From Echinometra lucunter (Eukaryota > Echinodermata > Echinoidea > Camarodonta > Echinometridae), in contig CM057151.1 of assembly GCA_029962745.1 (NCBI GenBank), positions 6,258,706-6,322,705 on the forward strand: 64,000 nucleotides of DNA, read 5' to 3'. The notes under the pieces are model-generated. The model searched no databases. It was not told the DNA's origin and saw only the letters and a list, made by a program, of their open reading frames with translations. Below are positions 11,371 through 23,676 of this stretch, one piece after another (positions within the stretch are counted from its first letter, which is position 1; each line of letters opens with the position of its first letter). A program made the position numbers and the translations under genes.

Positions 11371-14300
11371 GGGAATTAGCATCATGAGACAATATGAATA
11401 ACTGTGTTGGTGATTAACCTGAAATTGAACTTGAATGAGTAGGCAGATGATGAAAGCACTTGCTATAAACCTATATATCAAAATGTAAGGGAACTTAAGG
11501 TTTATGTCATCTCATTAATGTCAGTGGATGGAGTGCTTTAGATGAGGTACTTGTTGCCAAAAGGTCTTGACCGCAACTTTGGGCTGTATACTGTATTCTA
11601 AACACCTATACATCTGCATGTCCATGTACAGTCTTAGTCAGTTCCTAGCACTGTACTTACGTTGTTCTGTAGATGGGACGTGCATGTACCACACCACGTA
11701 GTTTTAATGGATGATTCTTTGTCATTTGATACATGATCTACATAATAAAATCTTGGCACAGACCTGCAGCTGCCATGTTTGTTCAAAATATCCATGCCCT
11801 GACCTAGACACTGGATACAAACAATATACTTACATTGTACCAAGGGGAAACACCCTTTATCATCTACTAGTAATGTGAGAAGATTGGTCAGCAGTGCATG
11901 AATTCATGTCTACAACTGGCAAGGAATGTGTTTCCCACCAAGCGCCTGCCAAGATAGTATGCTATTCCGTAACTCAGATGAGTCAGTGTATTGATAATTT
12001 TTACCAGGGAATTTGTCTCATTCCTCTTTAGATGGATTTCATGTATGGATAGAACCCATGGGCACGGTTATGAGACAAACTGTCAAGAACTAGCATGCAT
12101 TTAATGCAGGTTATTTGGTGTTCATATCAAAGTTACCTAGCTGTCCAGGTATTCCATGCATTAAAATACCAGCAGTGGGTTAAGGGTGTTACAAGGTTGT
12201 GCCATTGAATGAGAATGGGATCAGCATGTTGCCTTGTAGAGGAGGAGCAGGATAAGGGATTATATTAAATGCGACAGCCATTATGGAAAACAGTGCTTCA
12301 CTTCACCGTCTTCCTCTGCACTAAAACATAGTTGGAGAGTCAGTGACACAGAGCATGATCGTTAGTGACAGATGGACAGTTGAGGAATTTCGAAAGTTCA
12401 GTGACCTGTAGAAAACAAGATATTTGGTGGGGAGAACAATATTATTTTTCTTTGTGAAGATCATCACTGAAGGAGCTAAAATTTGAAATTTGGTTGCCAT
12501 GGTCATGTACTAAGATTAGAATCTGTAAAATATGTTCATTATACAGTTCCATTATATGACTTACTCTTTCACATTGAAGCATTTAAGTACGTATGCATTT
12601 CTTTTCTAGTGAAACTACTGACATAATAGGAATGTACTTATTATCCTTGCAGTTTGCAGCAAATTTACTTGAGTTGCCTATAAAATCTACTGCATGACAT
12701 TTACACCAACATGTATTAGATGTTATAAGATCAAGGTAAGTTTAAGAGATTGTAGTTGCAGTCTCTTCTCAAGACTACTGCCTCTCAGAGATTTTTAGTG
12801 CAGGGATTATTCGTAATCATGTTTTTTTATTTTGGTATTGGTAACCTGAGTAAACGTAAAATGTGTGTGGCCTAGCTGTTGTTTCTGATGTCTGTTCACT
12901 CTTCATGAACTACATGGAAGTTGGCAATTCTAAATGGGAGCGAATGTGAAATAGAATCTGGGGAAGCTGCCTGCATGTAGCATCAATATGTGATTAAATC
13001 AGATCACATCTTATATTACATGAGACACCCTACATACTGTGGATGAGCAGAGAAACCCTGTAGTGATAGCTTGTAATTATACAACAAGCAATGAGGCAAG
13101 GAACGTGAGGCATGAATCCACTCCAAATGTCAACCCAAGCACAGACCCCTTGTATAAAAACGATCTATCACCACTCATCCACATTCATTGCATTAGTCTG
13201 TTTAGAGTCGGTGTGCTTCCTAAAGTTGGCTTTCCAATTTAAATCTGCAATCCTAATATTTGTTTGAAACGAACAAAATCATCATAACAATCTAAAGCAT
13301 TTCAGTGGTTGAAAGCTGTTTCCAGTAATTCAGTCTTAAATGGGACTCAGTTTAATACAATATTCATTGTCAAGTGAATGGAATGGAAAAGGCACTCAAC
13401 TAGAAAATTTCATAACCAAGATGTCCACATCCATTACCGTCTAGACCCATTCGTCAAAGCCATGATGCAATAATAAGGCTATTTCATATTAGCATGATGA
13501 CCAGTTTGCCTCTCGGATGCAGATGGTTAATAGAGACAGGGCGGACCTTTTTCCGTAGGACGTGTGATGGTATTCCTGATCTGCCATAGACTTGGATGCA
13601 TGCAAACATTGGCTAGACACATTATGTCACATGACCTTATTGGCTTGCAGACAGGCTGTGCTGCTGTAGATATATTTAGGTTGTTAGATTTTACATTTGA
13701 TATATCTTGGAATCCTACATAGATTTCATTTCATACAAAGTCATTTAGCTTCTTCTTGAAGAAGAATGTGAATTTGTTTGACACTTTTCTGTCCTCTTGT
13801 TATGATATGCCAATTATCTCTTTAATAGCATTTGCCCATTATATGATATTGCTTTATAAATCAATACATTTTACTGTCAGCATGCTTTATCTGTCTCTTA
13901 TTCTTTTCTTTTGTAGACAAGATATAAAACATAAAAAAGTTCCAGAACGAGATTACTTTAAATTGAAATTTCATATTCTTAAGTGACACGAATTGCCTTA
14001 CCATCTGTTTGAGTATTTAATAAAAATAACTCATCTAATGAACTCTGATTTTATTGGTGTATTTTCTTCTCCATCATCTTTGAAGATTCTGCTTCCTCTC
14101 TTAATGTTGTGGTTAGCATTGTACTAAACCCTCTTGTCTCGATGTCTGTTTGAAACTCTTCAGTAAAGAATATTATTTTGCCATTAGGTAGGTGTTTATG
14201 AAAGGTGTTGAAGAGGGGGAAATCCCTACGTGTTCTGATTTGTGTGGTATATCTATTAAGGTAATTACTGTTGACAGTTTTACTGGCAGTATTTTCAAGA

Positions 14301-15227
14301 GGAGGCGAAGAAGGTGTAGGAGAGTACACATTTGAGCAAAAGCTGTGCTCACATATTGCTTGGACGAGAAGGTTTAAAGCAACTCAAATCTACTAGTATT
14401 TGTTGCGCAGAAAAAAAGTATATTTTCATGTTGACTCTGAATCTCAGAAGTCATCTCTTTGCCTTATTACATTTGATAAAAATAAACATAAATAACAATT
14501 GATAAAGTAATACATAAAACCTATAAGCATATCCTCTTTCTCTATTGATTCATTATAGTGAAAAAAATGGCCCTTGATGAACTTTTTAAACCAAAATGAA
14601 ATGGTCTTCTGAGGATTGATTAGGCAAGGTATAAGAAGGGTATGAAAATATTAACAAAATAAAGTTTAAAATCGTACTTTGTGAGGCCTATCCAAGAATC
14701 AGTTTGTGAAGCTTTCGTGTATAATCTACATGTAGTTCATTCTAGTCCCTCATTTCCTTTATTCTGTACGAAGCTTTCATTCTTTTTGATCATAAGAATT
14801 CAGAGAGGGCAGGTATCACATTTGTATTGCATTTTTACCTGAAATGTTACTCACCCTGTGGAGAGAAAATCACAAATGTATAAATGGCATTTTAATGAAG
14901 TCCACTTGGGCTGAATGGGAGTCGTTTGGGCCCGGCTAATTTCACCAGCGATATGAATTCTTGTTTATCATCACACACGGTGCGTAACTGCATGTCTGGC
15001 ATCCCAGTATCCTTATTAACTCTGACATTTTGGAGCCCCGAACCCTAGCCACCAACTAATAATGAATCAATTTTGGAAAATTGTATAGAGGCAGTCGATC
15101 TAATCCTAGCAATTCATCTAGGCTGGCAACCTGCGCCCTGCCATTTCTGCTGCAAGTGCATGGGCCTTCACTCCACTCCCATTTCCTCTTTCAATTTGGA
15201 CTGTTAGATAGGACCTCAGATCGCAAC

Positions 15228-15240
15228 ATGGCCGCCATCT
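15228..15240. promoter_or_regulatory. YY1-type motif in a GC-richer block
   Basis: ATGGCCGCCATCT contains the YY1 core (GCCGCCAT, reverse of ATGGCGGC) in a nearly palindromic arrangement. It sits at the end of a block (about 14900-15245) that is richer in G and C than its surroundings. A match of this length is suggestive but not proof of use. Confidence 0.25.
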
Positions 15241-15768
15241 ACATTGCCACATAGCATACCTGGATGGCTTTGAACTCAAACAGGAGTAATCCAACGAGAA
15301 AACTGGATCATGCGCTGGAGTTAGATTGTCTGTTTTGGTCTAGAAGCCTGAATGCTTTAGGTCCATCGTTTGCAGTGCAATATCACTTTAAAGTACATGA
15401 TGATATTGTATTGCATGTCACAAATACAGGGTACAAAACAGAATCACAATTAAACAGCTGTAAGGTTGTAAGGTTGAAAAAGTAACTACAAATATCACAT
15501 TTCACCGATGCAATTGGCTGCCTATCTACTAAATTTGTACTAAGTTCATACATGTCGTCAAAGATTGGAACTGCTATGACAAAACTAGTTTCAAAACAGT
15601 AAAAAGGAAAATCATAGTTGCCATGGCATCTCAATTTTTTTTCTAGATTTTTCCTTTCCTAAAACAGAAACAGTAAGAAATTACATGACTTTAGTAAAAA
15701 TTGAAAAGAATTCTGTGATAAAGAGTTGGATGTGTCATTACGTGACAAACACTGATAATTCTACCTCT

Positions 15769-15815
15769 GTAAGAGATTACGTGTATCTAACATAGTATGT
15801 TGGATAATCTCTTAC
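15769..15815. repeat. 47-bp hairpin
   Basis: GTAAGAGATTA is matched by TAATCTCTTAC, with AACATA and TATGTT pairing near the loop. The stem is nearly complete. It may be a tiny transposon remnant; no transcript evidence. Confidence 0.55.
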
Positions 15816-16899
15816 AAAATAGTCTTCCATGTAGCTCAAACTCATGGATTACTTTAATAGTCTCACTAATTTTTTTAAGCATTTATGTGCATTCATCTAT
15901 GTTATCTAATATCTCAATAGTCTTTTTCCAATATTGTTGCTATTGAGGTATATTGAAATGACTGGATGCTATTTAACCCAGTGAATCACCTGTTCATGGT
16001 ATGAGGGTGTTCCCTCCCCTCCCCCTTTTGTGTTTTGATATATTGCATTTGTTAAGTAAAGATATTCCACATTGAGAACAACTATACTGTAATCATGGAG
16101 TGACCTTTGATTAATCATTGTCATACATTATGAAATCATATTTTCTACCTCAATATACGGAATGTTTCTGTTGTCTGTCAAAGATGGTTGGAAGATGACC
16201 TGGATGAACTCAATCTTGCAGTAACAGGCATCCTGCATATTTGTATTGTCAATATGAAAGATATGTCCCAAAGTCCATTTATGCACACCTGAAGTAGTTT
16301 AGTGTATGAGCTAATGTTTTTATAGGGTGACGTGTGAATTTTACGTCATTCAGATGCTACAGAGTCCACTTTATAAGTTAACCTTTGCCACAGCATATGA
16401 TGTAAGGGTTACATTTGGAATATTTCTTATGTTATTTTCAGTGCTATATCTTACAGTGTTTTATACCCACAGAACAGAATCAAATATACGTGGGTGTATG
16501 AAATCTATGAAATGTATGAAAATTACTGCCTTTTAGTAAGAGTAAAGGATAATACATATTTGCTTAATTTTGTTTTCGTTTGAACATCTGATAATCCCTT
16601 ACCCTTAATCCTCTCTGCATAAATGTTATTCCCAGAATAAATGATTTTTCCTGTGTCACTTTGTTTGCTTGCCGCCGCAGTGCTGAAACAATTGCCGTAG
16701 CAGCTGCAAGAGGCATCTGCTTGTTTGGAGATGATGTATGAACTCAGAGAATATATCTTTCATGGTATTGTAAAGTGGATTTGACCCCCAACCTTTTCAC
16801 ATCTCATGCAGATAGCAGCTGGTTTTGCTAAAAGTACAAGAGCAGGCTTCTGTATACTTTACCAGTCCACTTTAAAGCTCCCATTTCTCCCCTTTCGTT

Positions 16900-17185
16900 G
16901 GTTCTTCCACTCTTCATGTCTTCAGCCTTTCTTTTCCACTCCTTCTCTATGTCTGTCTGTCTACCTCTCTTTTCTCTCTCTCCCTCCCCATCTCTCTCCC
17001 TCCCCATCTCTCTCCCTCTCCTCCTCCTCCTCCTCCTCCTCCCCATCCCCATCCCCCTTCCCCTGCCCCTTCCACTCTCTCTCCTCCCTCCCTTCTCTTT
17101 GTCTATCTTATCTTACTTCCCTATCCATCTTTTGACTGTCTCTTTGCCCTCCCCCCCCCCCTCCCTCTCTCTCTTTCTGAGACAC
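16900..17185 (+). repeat. CT-rich low-complexity tract with (CCT)n
   Basis: Dense TCTC, CCCT and CCATCCC motifs, with a (CCT)n core near 17020-17042 and a poly-C run near 17151-17162. It generates long but meaningless Ser/Leu/Pro-rich frames on + and Arg/Glu-rich frames on the other strand. It may have expanded from the CT-rich start of the 200-bp duplicated unit that begins at 17131. Confidence 0.8.
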
Positions 17186-17530
17186 TCTATACTTTGTATT
17201 ATCTTCTTGCTGTAAATTTCTTTTTATAGCTTCAGGAGGAAACAAGAATAAGAAATACCATATGTATACTTTGTTTAGACTCGGCTTTAATGCCGAATTG
17301 TTCTAGGTTGTTTATTACAGAAATACATCTGCTAACTGTCTCTTTGCCCTCTCTCTCTCTTACACTTTATCAGAGACACACTTTGTTGTGTCTTTCTGTA
17401 AACTGCTACTTATACCTTCACTGGGAAAAATAAGATAAGGTTACTCGTGAAGAAATGCAGTGTGTATCTTGTCTGGGCTAGGCTCTGATATCAGATTTTT
17501 TCAGGTTGTTTATTACAAAGTGGGCTGAAA
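17131..17530 (+). repeat. Diverged tandem duplication, two units of about 200 bp
   Basis: ACTGTCTCTTTGCCCTC starts at 17135 and again at 17335, and AGGTTGTTTATTACA occurs at 17305 and 17503. Between these anchors the two units share order and many blocks (CTGTAAA, CTTATA or TTTATAGCTTCA-like, AATAAGA, GTATACTTTGT versus GTATCTTGTCT). The duplication is therefore old. No coding potential is evident. Confidence 0.75.
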
Positions 17531-17741
17531 ACACCATTACAGATCATTTTTATTAATAAATCATATAAGGTCCCTTGTTTATAACTTTTATTTCTTATGC
17601 CAGTGCTTTGTCTCCGTGTTGCCACTCAATGTAAGTCTCTGATCCATATTCCAATCCCGTAATCACACCGTTGTATTGATGGATATTTTCTGGTGAATAA
17701 CATAGCACCCACACTGATTGTATTTAACTTATCTGTGTTAA

Positions 17742-18320
17742 AGGAGAATGCAACCTTGACATCAATGTGCTTCCAGTGAATAAAGAAGAACAAGAAGAAT
17801 TAACAGTGAAAGTTTGAGCAAAATCGGATAATCCATTCAAGAGTTATGAACTTTGAAAGTTTAAGTCAATCCTTATTATGGGATCCTTAAATTGGCAACT
17901 TTGCCAGGATCTGTGATGTCATCGTGGACAACTCTCCATTCATTTTGTACACAGAATTTGACATTTTCTTTATTTTCAAGAAAAATAAAAATTCTTTTGA
18001 TTTATTGTTTGAGTACGACATGGCTATATCAATTTTGCAAGCATTTTGGGAAGAATATTGTTGATTAATGACTTGAAATTTGATATAAATCAATTCTTTT
18101 GAAAAATTATGTACAAAATGAATGGAGAGTTGTCCACGGTGACATCACGGATGCTGGCAAAGTTGCCAACTCAAGGATCCCCATAATAGGGATTTACTGA
18201 AACTTTCAAAATTCATAAATCTTGAGCAGATTGTCCAATTTTGCTCAAACTTTCACTGTTTTCTCTTCTTGATCATCTTTATTCACTAAGAGCACACTGA
18301 TGGCTGGGTTGCATTCCCCT
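17742..18320. mobile_element. 579-bp TTAA-flanked foldback MITE
   Basis: The element starts AGGAGAATGCAACC and ends GGTTGCATTCCCCT, so the terminal 14 bases match at 13 positions when inverted, and it is flanked on both sides by TTAA (17738-17741 and 18321-18324). The inverted arms extend far inward: GGATCCTTAAATTGGCAACTTTG is mirrored by AAGTTGCCAACTCAAGGATCC, and GACAACTCTCCATTCATTTTG by its inverse near 18115. A TTAA target is typical of piggyBac-type transposases, but the end sequence does not prove that family. No transposase remnant inside. Confidence 0.85.
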
Positions 18321-18324
18321 TTAA

Positions 18325-19300
18325 TGTTTGATGTATGTTTTATGGAGGAGGACTGGTGGTGTTAATTATGTAATTTCATTGTAACAACTTCATGCACATG
18401 AGTATTCAGTTATTACAAGGAAGCCTTTTTAATTTTTAGATTAGAAGCCTCAGATTTGATTGAAGTGAAGTGATTGAATCTAAGAAGATCCAGTCAGTTG
18501 CAGTTATCCTCTTGTTATTTATTGCGGAGCCATAGTGAATATTAAGCTGAAGTTCAGACAGTGGGGTTGAATTATGAGATGAAGATGCAATGAATTCTGT
18601 TTTCATATTCTGCACGGTGAATTTGATGGGGAGTAAAGGAGAGGATACAAATGTAAGTGGAGTGGATGAGTTTTACATAGATTTAAGCCCCCCCCCCCCC
18701 ATCCAAGAAATTAAAGGATGGAAGAAAACATACACATAATTTTTTAATGAAACATACACAAAATGCACTTTTAGGGAAACTGCAGCAGCTGCAAATTGAG
18801 TAAGTAGGTGTATATTGGGAAAGTTTTAGAGAAGTTTTGTATGAAGAAATAAGAGTTCTTTATTAATAACATGCTATGGAAAGGTCACACTGCGGCATAA
18901 AATTCCCTTATACATCGGTTGATCCTTTGAAGGCGTCTTAGATGAACAGAGGATTCAAGGGTATTTCACATTGGTATCCTGCACCTTGAGATGACAAAAT
19001 TTTCTCAACACATCCTTCGTCTATATCATCAACAAGATCTACTTACAGTTGCATCAGGGCTGGTGGTACTTACTGGTGTAATGTCACATTAGATTCATTT
19101 GTCGGAATGAATCTTCGCTACCATGTATCAGGAATGCATTAGGTGTAGCTGCGTGCAGACCTGCATGGCACTGTCTCGGCTAGGCTAGGCTAGGCTGGAG
19201 GAGAAAAGTCAGGGGTCATACTTCCTCCCGTCTCGCCTCATCTCGTCTTGTCTTGTCATCCCATTCTTTCCAAAGAATGACCCTTGGAGATTGTATTAGA
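18325..19300. other. Gene-free stretch
   Basis: AT-rich unique-looking sequence with a poly-C run at about 18689-18700. It ends in short GGCTA and TCTCG repeats near 19180-19255 that lead into the minisatellite. I see no exon or element. Confidence 0.5.
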
Positions 19301-20660
19301 AGATGAAGGAGGAGGAGGAGGTTGATAATGTGAGGGATGTGAATTAGAAGCGTGGATGTTATGTGGGAGACGGGGAAGGGAAAATGGGAGTCGAGAGAAG
19401 TTGAAGATGAGGCAAGATGGAGTTGAGAGAATGTTAGGATGAATGGGCGAGGATAGGGTGAATGTGAAGATGGTTAGATGGATGAAGATGTGTGGGAGAC
19501 TGAGAAAGGAAGATGAAAATAAGATATAAGATGGAGTTGAGAGAAAATGGAGGTTGAGGCAAGATTGTATCAAGAGAACATTAAGATGAAAGGGAGAGGA
19601 ATAGGATGAAAATAGGATGGATGTGAAGAGGGTTAGATGGATGAAGATGTGTGGGAGACAGAGAAGGGAAGATAGAAATGAGATATAAGATGGAGTCGAG
19701 GGAAAGTGGAGTAAAGTGAGAGAGGATAAGGATAGGATGTGTGGGTAGACTGTTAGAAAAAAGAAGATGGAGATGAGAAGGAAGATGGGAGATGAGCAGG
19801 AAGAAGAAGCTAAGATGAGGTAAATGGTTAAATTGAAGGGTGGAGATGCTGTGCAGGAGACTGGGAAGGAACATTGAGATGAGGAAAAATTGAGATGAGG
19901 AGGAAGAGACTGAGTATGAGATAGATAGATAGAAGGGTGGAGATGCTGTGTGGGAGACTGGGAAGGAACATTGAGATGAGAAGGAGGAGGCTGAGATCAG
20001 ATAGATGGTTAAATAGAAGGGTGGAGATGTTTAAGAGACAGGGAATGAAGATTGTGATAGGAGAAGATGGTGATGAGAAGGAAGAGGATGAGTATCAGAA
20101 AGATAGATAGAAGGGTGGAGATGCTGTGTTGGAGACTGGGAAGGAACAATGAGATGAGAAAAGATGAAGATAAGAAGGAAGAGACTGAGTATCAGATAGG
20201 TGGTTAAATACAACTGTAAAAGGGTGGCCATGTTGTGTGGGAGACTGAGAAGGAAGATTGAGATGAGAAGGAGGAGTATCAGACAGATGGTTAAATAGAA
20301 GAGTGGAGATATTTGGGAGAAAGGGAAGGAACATTGTGATTAGAGAAGATAGAGATGAGAAGGAAGAGGATGAGATCAGATAGATGATTAGTTAGAAGGG
20401 TGGGGATGTTTAGGAGACAGTGAAGGAAGAATGTGATTAGAGAAGATGGAGATGAGAAGGAAGGGGATGAGTAATTGGATGGATGTGAAAGTAGTTAAAT
20501 CGGTGGAGATGTATGGTTGAAAGTGAGAAGAAAAGACGAAAAGGGGGAAGAGGTGAAGGATCAAATGGATGTGAAGCTGGTTCGAGGGATGTTGATTTTG
20601 TGTGGGGTATGGATAATAGAATATGAAGATGGAGATGATACATGAGAAGAGAGAAGGCAT
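19300..20660 (+). repeat. Purine-rich degenerate minisatellite, unit about 80-107 bp
   Basis: The + strand is a long run of G and A with recurring phrases such as GGGTGGAGATG, GGGAGACTGGGAAGG and GAGATGAGAAGGAAGAG. GGGTGGAGATG-like starts fall near 19838, 19936, 20019, 20114, 20221, 20301, 20398 and 20504, giving spacings of 80-107 bp. The left part (to about 19800) has a related longer spacing of about 160 bp between GATGAAGATGTGTGGGAGAC copies at about 19480 and 19640. Pro/Ser/His-rich frames on the minus strand come from this composition and are not genes. Confidence 0.8.
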
Positions 20661-20907
20661 CATTATGGTTGCTGAGTTAGTTGGGGGTAGACATTGTGTT
20701 TAAAAAGCTGAAGATGGGGGACAGGAGGGAGGAATTCATTAAAAATGTGGAGGAGGGTTTGGGCTACTTGGGGATTATTTTATCATATTTGTGTGTGGAA
20801 GAGTTTCAGATTGATATGTAGCCAAAAGCAAGCTCTTCAAAGCTGTATAGTATTGTCTGTTTATGAGAACATCGTATGCATTCATATAATTTAATTCATG
20901 TGCTGAT

Positions 20908-20908
<1 letters not shown>

Positions 20909-20946
<38 letters not shown>

Positions 20947-20959
20947 CTCTCTCTCTCTT
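20909..20959 (+). repeat. (CT)n microsatellite
   Basis: About 50 bp of CT repeats with one TTCTTT interruption. Confidence 0.9.
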
Positions 20960-22437
20960 CACTTCAGCAGTTTTAAATCAAATCCTGCTTTTTATGATAT
21001 GTGTATAATGGGATTATGCATATAAGTCCTTAACTTGCAGAATACCATGCCCGAAACCATGGATATTTAACTCTAAAGTATGCCCATGATATTCGCTCGA
21101 GTGGATATTTTAGGCTTGAAACTGCTTTTAAAACTATCATTGCACAAAACACTGAAAATTTTTCAAAAGATCTGTTTCTCTGAAGATGCATACACAGTGT
21201 GATATTGAGTGCTCACCCTGGGGTCAAAGATAGCAGAAACTGTATTCTGTATGGCTTTATGGCTTCTCAAATCATGTCTGCAGGAGAAAAGAGTCCACTG
21301 AACTGTACTTAATAAATGTGAAGTCATTTCATGGGTTAAAATCCCTCACGCTCCCCATCATTGCTCTCCCATGCTCATACCTATATTAACCCTCAAGCCC
21401 AGAAGTAGGGTGAGTGATCAACCACCTTCCCATCTCCGCATGATGAGCTTGTTAACGTACGCCCACACCCTCGGTAGAAGCAGGCTATCAGCCGGACAGA
21501 ATCCATGGAAAATTATTCTAAGGTTACTTTCTTCTCGTCCAGTCTGATTAGGATCAGGTTTCATAAAAAGTCATCTTCATTTTGTGTTACCCTATTATCA
21601 TTTTTTCAGATTTAATTGTTTAGTGTTATGTTTATTCACCTTGTCTCAGTCATTTCTTTATTTTATCCGATACCAGAAAAACCAACTTCTTATGCAAAAT
21701 TAATAAAATAAGGCTTAATAATAACAGTCCCCTGAGATATAGTGGTTCCTGAATCTATGTATGGACCTCTAAAATGCTAAAATCTTAACACTAGTTGAAA
21801 CATACAGATGAAATTTGAGTCAAATAATGTTCTATGGAGTCCTGAATAAGGGTCACATGTAATGTTACAGAAATGGGAGTTGTAGATAGCTTGCAGGAGT
21901 TAGGCACAGGGTTTATTAGGAAAGAAGGATGTGTTAGGAAAGCAGACTATATGTGAGCATGATTTTAATGTCATAAATGCAATAAGGTAGCCATCTGTAA
22001 AGTGGATAGGTTTATACTAGAACTTCATGTCAGGTGTTTAGAAGCTTTAGAGTTCACTGTGACCTTTTGTTGGAAGTATGTCAACCTATGGACAGAGACT
22101 AACTAGCTTTGGCGCTACATATGATACTACATTTTAACTCTTGTACCAGACGTATATGTACCATTACAATGGTGTAAGGAAGTCATCTCTATATCTTATA
22201 ATTTATTTGAAAGTAAATTATAAAATTAACACTATAAATAATTTTGGAGATCAGGAAATTTTTTTGTTTTTTGTTTTTGTTTCTTAACTCCCATGATACA
22301 TATAAGTGTGACAGCTTTTTAGTCCTCAAGGAAAAGAAGACATTTGTAGTAGATGATTGGAATGGAAAAGAACTCCTTAATGTAAATCTGCTACTTTTAA
22401 GTCTTCAAAATATACTTGAATATGTATATACATACAT
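20960..22437. other. Gene-free stretch
   Basis: Unique-looking AT-rich sequence. A short AT-rich hairpin lies near 22200-22225 (ATAATTTA against TAAATTAT). No exon or repeat family recognised. Confidence 0.5.
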
Positions 22438-22445
22438 GTAGAGTT

Positions 22446-22630
22446 CAGGGGAAAAATACACGGGGCTCGGGCGAATTTGCCCCCGAAACGCCCAAAAAAG
22501 CCCTGGAAAACTTTTTAAAAGCCCCTGAAATTCTCATAGGGTCCAATGTAAACTGTAATACAATGTAAAAAATTTGGGTGGGTGGACTCAAAGAGGAGCC
22601 CCAGAAAAAAAAAAAAGAAAATTTTCCCTG
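22446..22630. mobile_element. 185-bp hAT-like MITE with perfect 8-bp target duplication
   Basis: The element starts CAGGGGAAAA and ends TTTTCCCTG, and is flanked by identical 8-bp copies of GTAGAGTT (22438-22445 and 22631-22638). Eight-base duplications with CAGGG...CCCTG ends are the signature of hAT transposons. It is far too short to encode a transposase, so it was mobilised in trans. The perfect duplication suggests a fairly young insertion. It lies about 1 kb upstream of the first PMCA coding exon. Confidence 0.85.
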
Positions 22631-22638
22631 GTAGAGTT

Positions 22639-23676
22639 ACTTGAAATTTTCATTGCATAGCAACTAAAATTAAAGCTTGTTATTCCATGGAGCTTTTGTA
22701 TATGAAGGCATGTTTACCTAATTTGTGTATGATGCATTTATCACATAACATACTTACTAACCTCTCCCCAGTAATTTATCAGTCACATGATGGCCTTATA
22801 ACTTACATTCATGTTGATTTGACTGTGACCCTGACTTATTAAGTCATCCCTGGGCCTCACTTTACCCCTGGGATGTAATGTGATGTATGATTATTATCTA
22901 ACTCCTAGCTCTAGTTCATTGATTTTTAATCAAGGTCTGTGACAGCTGGCCAAGGTCATACACTTAAGCTTCATTCACATGTAATGCAGTAACCAGCCTT
23001 TGAAAAACCCACTGCTGCAGAATTAATAGAGCATACAGCGCTTCACATTTTTGATTAAGCGGCCTTTTATTCACATAGCTACTTTTTCTCTCCCTCTGCA
23101 ATTCATCTACAGTATCCATAAGAGTGGATTAATTTTTTTTCCAACAGCTTTAATATATTGTGTCTAAACCTAAAAGAAGCTTTAATCATTTGTTATGTTA
23201 GAAGACTACTTCTATCTAATTCATCAAACCTGTACATGGTATTTTCTTTTTATGCATGCTGAGATATACAGCACAAGTGTATCGAAATGGGGATTTGTTT
23301 TTTTTTTTTTGGTTTTGCTTCATGTTTGTTGGTTTCATTCGACCTTAACCGTGTGAATTGAACTCTTTCTCTTCATTAAAAAAATTTAAAGTTGTGTTTG
23401 TTTTTTTTTCTTGCTGTCAGTAAACCTCTGTCAAACTTATACTCTTAGTTACTGTTTCCGCATTTGCCCAAGCAAAACATGAAGATGTGAAAATTACATT
23501 AGGTGGTCATGTTCAACATTGGGTGGTCGTCTGTGTGCTTCAATGCAGAGCCTGAGATACACATCCAATTTTTCTGCTTGACCATAAAACCCTTTGCACA
23601 AATGTTGGATAGTAAGTAATGTGATTCTAAGAAAGTTGATTTTTATTTGTTTTGTTATCTGTTTGTTTCTTTATAG
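22639..23676. other. Non-coding sequence just upstream of the first coding exon
   Basis: AT-rich with a T-run near 23298-23310 and the polypyrimidine and acceptor leading into 23677. Nothing else recognised. Confidence 0.6.

Larger units (their letters stand above)
6663..17130. other. Gene-free stretch with a few repeats
   Basis: No coding exon can be supported. It holds an (AAGAG)n-like purine tract at about 8800-8840, poly-G runs at about 8970 and 9101-9133, the fragment of an interspersed repeat at about 8035-8223, a foldback element at 10913-11370, a GC-richer block with a YY1-type site at about 14900-15245, and a small hairpin at 15769-15815. If the 5.7-6.7 kb segment is the first exon, all of this is intron. 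Confidence 0.6.

Noticed and set aside
16806..17215. Overlapping frames of about 100 codons on both strands
   Set aside because: Created by the CT-rich tract; no domain, no splice context.
19256..20663. Many Pro/Ser/His-rich minus-strand frames
   Set aside because: Shadows of the purine-rich minisatellite.
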